From contig NC_092341.1 in NCBI RefSeq assembly GCF_046630445.1, positions 29,588,001 through 29,652,000 on the forward strand: a stretch of DNA of 64,000 bases. The letters run 5' to 3'. This document shows, piece by piece, positions 62,330 through 64,000 of this stretch. The stretch is from Rutidosis leptorrhynchoides (Eukaryota > Streptophyta > Magnoliopsida > Asterales > Asteraceae). Numbering within the stretch: the first letter of the stretch is position 1; each line of letters opens with the position of its first letter. Made by a program: the position numbers and the translations under genes. The notes under the pieces are model-generated. The model saw only the letters and a program-made list of their open reading frames with translations, did no database searches and had not been told where the DNA came from.

Positions 62330-63274
62330 CTCTTACGATTAGATGAAGGATATTCAATAAGAAATAGATTATAGGATGTAGATTAGTACCCTGCAATACA
62401 TAATTTACATATGCATATATAATACTAAAATCCCATAAGTTTTGGAGGAATCTACCGAAGATATCAGGCAGAGTCTACCGTAATAGATATGCTAAGATAT
62501 GAATTTGTCTATAAACTATCTATGCAATAAAGGCAGTAGGACGTGTCTAGACTAAGAATGTTAAGCAGGTAATTTCCTAAAGATGATAAGTAGGTAATTT
62601 TCGACACAAAATGATAAGCAAAACTTTTGACATGCAGACACGGTCGAAGTCCAGACTCACTAATGCATCCTAAGGACTTATCGGTTAGACACACTAATGC
62701 AGACCTGGTTCGCTAAGACCACCGCTCTGATACCAACTGTGATGACCCGTCCTAATCCTCCTGGACGAAGTCATCAACATCTGGTCCCATTGCGAGGTAC
62801 TGACCTAAATATGCCATGAATGACTCCAAGTAATATCTTTATAATGAGCTAATGCACAGCGGAAGATTTCTTTCATACCTGAAAATAAACATGCTTAAAA
62901 GTGTCAACCAAAAGGTTGGCGAGTTCATAGGTTTATCATAACAATCATTTCAGTATATCAATAGACCACAAGATTTCCGTTTATAAATATATGTACACTC
63001 GCAAGTGTATAAAAGTATTCTATAAGTTGTTGAGCTCTTCGGTAACCATACTTAACATTTAATGTGGCATATTCCCTTTATTATGAAATCTCCCTACACT
63101 CGCAAGTGTAGTAAAACGAAGTACTATGAAACCGTTTACGATACTAGAGCGACTAGCCCGGTTGGGGTGGTCAAACCCGATAGATCTATCAATAGTATTC
63201 GTGCTTACATATTCTTCCAACATGTAAATATGAGTTACCAAGCTATTAGGGAGGATATGCAAGGTGGTATAACT

Positions 63275-64000
63275 TGTAACACCGGCCATTTTTTTTTTCA
63301 ATACACAGCGGAAGACTTTAATAATAAACACAATATATGTCACGTCATTACATTAAACCGTATAATTAAGTTTAAGCTTACGCAACAGTGTTACGTTATT
63401 ACAAAACATTATTTAAACAAAAGTCCACATCAGAGTAGGGTTGTCAAATATGTCTTCTGCCACAGCACCCATCCCGACTAGCAGTACCTAAACCTGCAAG
63501 GGGAGAATATGTGGGGGATTAGCGCACCGCTAAGTGAATGGAATTTATCTAACAGATATAGCTTAAGCCACACACAAGCTATATACTAACAACAACACTT
63601 GCTAACTACCAACTAGCATACAATAAGACAATACGAGGATCGGCGGCTTGTACGAGCACACGACTCTCAGCTGATCGGGCCTGAGTCTACCGATAGTCCC
63701 TGCTACTCAATTCAAAGTAAAGTTATCCAGATGCAGGGGGTGCATCATTCACACTATACTCAACAATTAGTAGCCTATGGACCCAACCTCCCCTAGGCAC
63801 GGTTGACCTCATACGGACTCTAACCTCTCCTAGGCACGGTCTCGAGTCCCCAGTCTCCCTAGGCCCGACTGGTGCCATTCACACAGTGTACACATAATTC
63901 ACATACAACATCAGGCATACTATATTAATCTAACATGGCAATTTCTACACCATGCATGGTAAAAGAGTCAACCACAGTAGCATGATATGCTACTTAAACT
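63275..64000 (-). mobile_element. Element E: LTR of another Ty3-like element, runs off the window
   Basis: Within the 5' LTR of C the sequence stops matching the other C LTR (43377-43911) at 63274/63275. A new TGTAACACCGGCC start follows, as expected for a minus-strand LTR. The CACAGCGGAAGAC stretch shortly after is a feature shared by the LTRs of A-D. The left flank taact (63270-63274) is a possible target duplication. The rest, with repeated CCTAGGCACGGT motifs near 63790-63840, looks like Tekay-lineage LTR sequence from memory. No coding region in view. Confidence 0.7.

Larger units (their letters stand above)
43377..63274 (-). mobile_element. Element C: LARD-like element split by D and E
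   Basis: The 3' LTR is 43377-46354 (2.98 kb). The interior is 46355-47173 plus 59794-62737, and the 5' LTR starts at 62738 and is interrupted by element E at 63274/63275. Plus-strand LTR ends are TGTGATGACC and GGGTCGTCACA. The primer site TTGGTATCAGAG (complement at 62726-62737) is adjacent to the LTR. It is inserted in the 5' LTR of B. The LTR pair differs at about 8 of 330 bases by eye (2.4%). It carries the same cargo as A and D: antisense frame, poly(A)-binding-protein trace and gag-like region. Confidence 0.88.

Noticed and set aside
43698-63481. Frames on both strands at 43698-43916 and 63059-63481
   Set aside because: They overlap on opposite strands in the LTR of element C and one crosses the insertion point of element E, so they are chance frames.

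Overview
This is plant nuclear DNA from a eudicot, most likely a member of the daisy family (Asteraceae). The evidence is a complete two-exon shikimate O-hydroxycinnamoyltransferase (HCT) gene, long AT, ATT and AAT microsatellites, MITEs and SINE traces, and deep nesting of LTR retrotransposons whose ends look like Asteraceae Tekay-lineage chromoviruses (family assignment is from memory, not from a search).

Layout. 1-536: a Cassandra TRIM with a 5S-rRNA-like segment in its LTRs, its first LTR cut by the window edge. 537-6472: a broken Tekay-like Ty3/gypsy element with its 3' LTR. 6473-12420: the 3' end of a second, non-autonomous element (called F), whose ~4.7 kb LTR holds a small TRIM with perfect target duplications. 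12421-13680: unassigned repeat-rich DNA. 13689-18310: the HCT gene, with an AC (MYB) element and TATA box in front and a 3.1 kb intron holding two MITEs. 18540-18964: a candidate two-exon gene for a small secreted or membrane protein. 19675-19866: a decayed U2 snRNA copy. 19880-21850: AT-rich repeats with SINE-like pieces.

21854-64000 is one nest of LTR elements on the minus strand. A Copia element is split in its gag by element A (23131-35437, LTRs ~4.1 kb, target duplication cttgc) and cut again upstream by element B (from 36086). B's 5' LTR is split by element C (from 43377). C's interior is split by element D (47174-59788, LTRs ~4.26 kb, target duplication agaac), and C's 5' LTR by element E (from 63275). 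LTR-pair differences counted by eye over the first 250-330 bases (A ~2%, C ~2.4%, D ~2.6%, B ~4.4%) broadly agree with this order.

The most unusual content is inside A, B, C, D and partly F. These elements have no reverse transcriptase but keep a shared cargo: (1) a 57-codon open frame on the strand opposite to the element, the same length in all four of A-D, with a conserved TATA box, two predicted membrane segments and an LPPEES loop; (2) a decayed piece of a host poly(A)-binding protein gene; (3) a serine-rich, gag-like sense reading region; (4) in four of the five families, a tRNA-like block with RNA polymerase III A and B boxes in the LTR next to an ATT/AAT tract. B also keeps the last part of a Tekay pol gene, which points to a Tekay chromovirus as the ancestor and probable helper.
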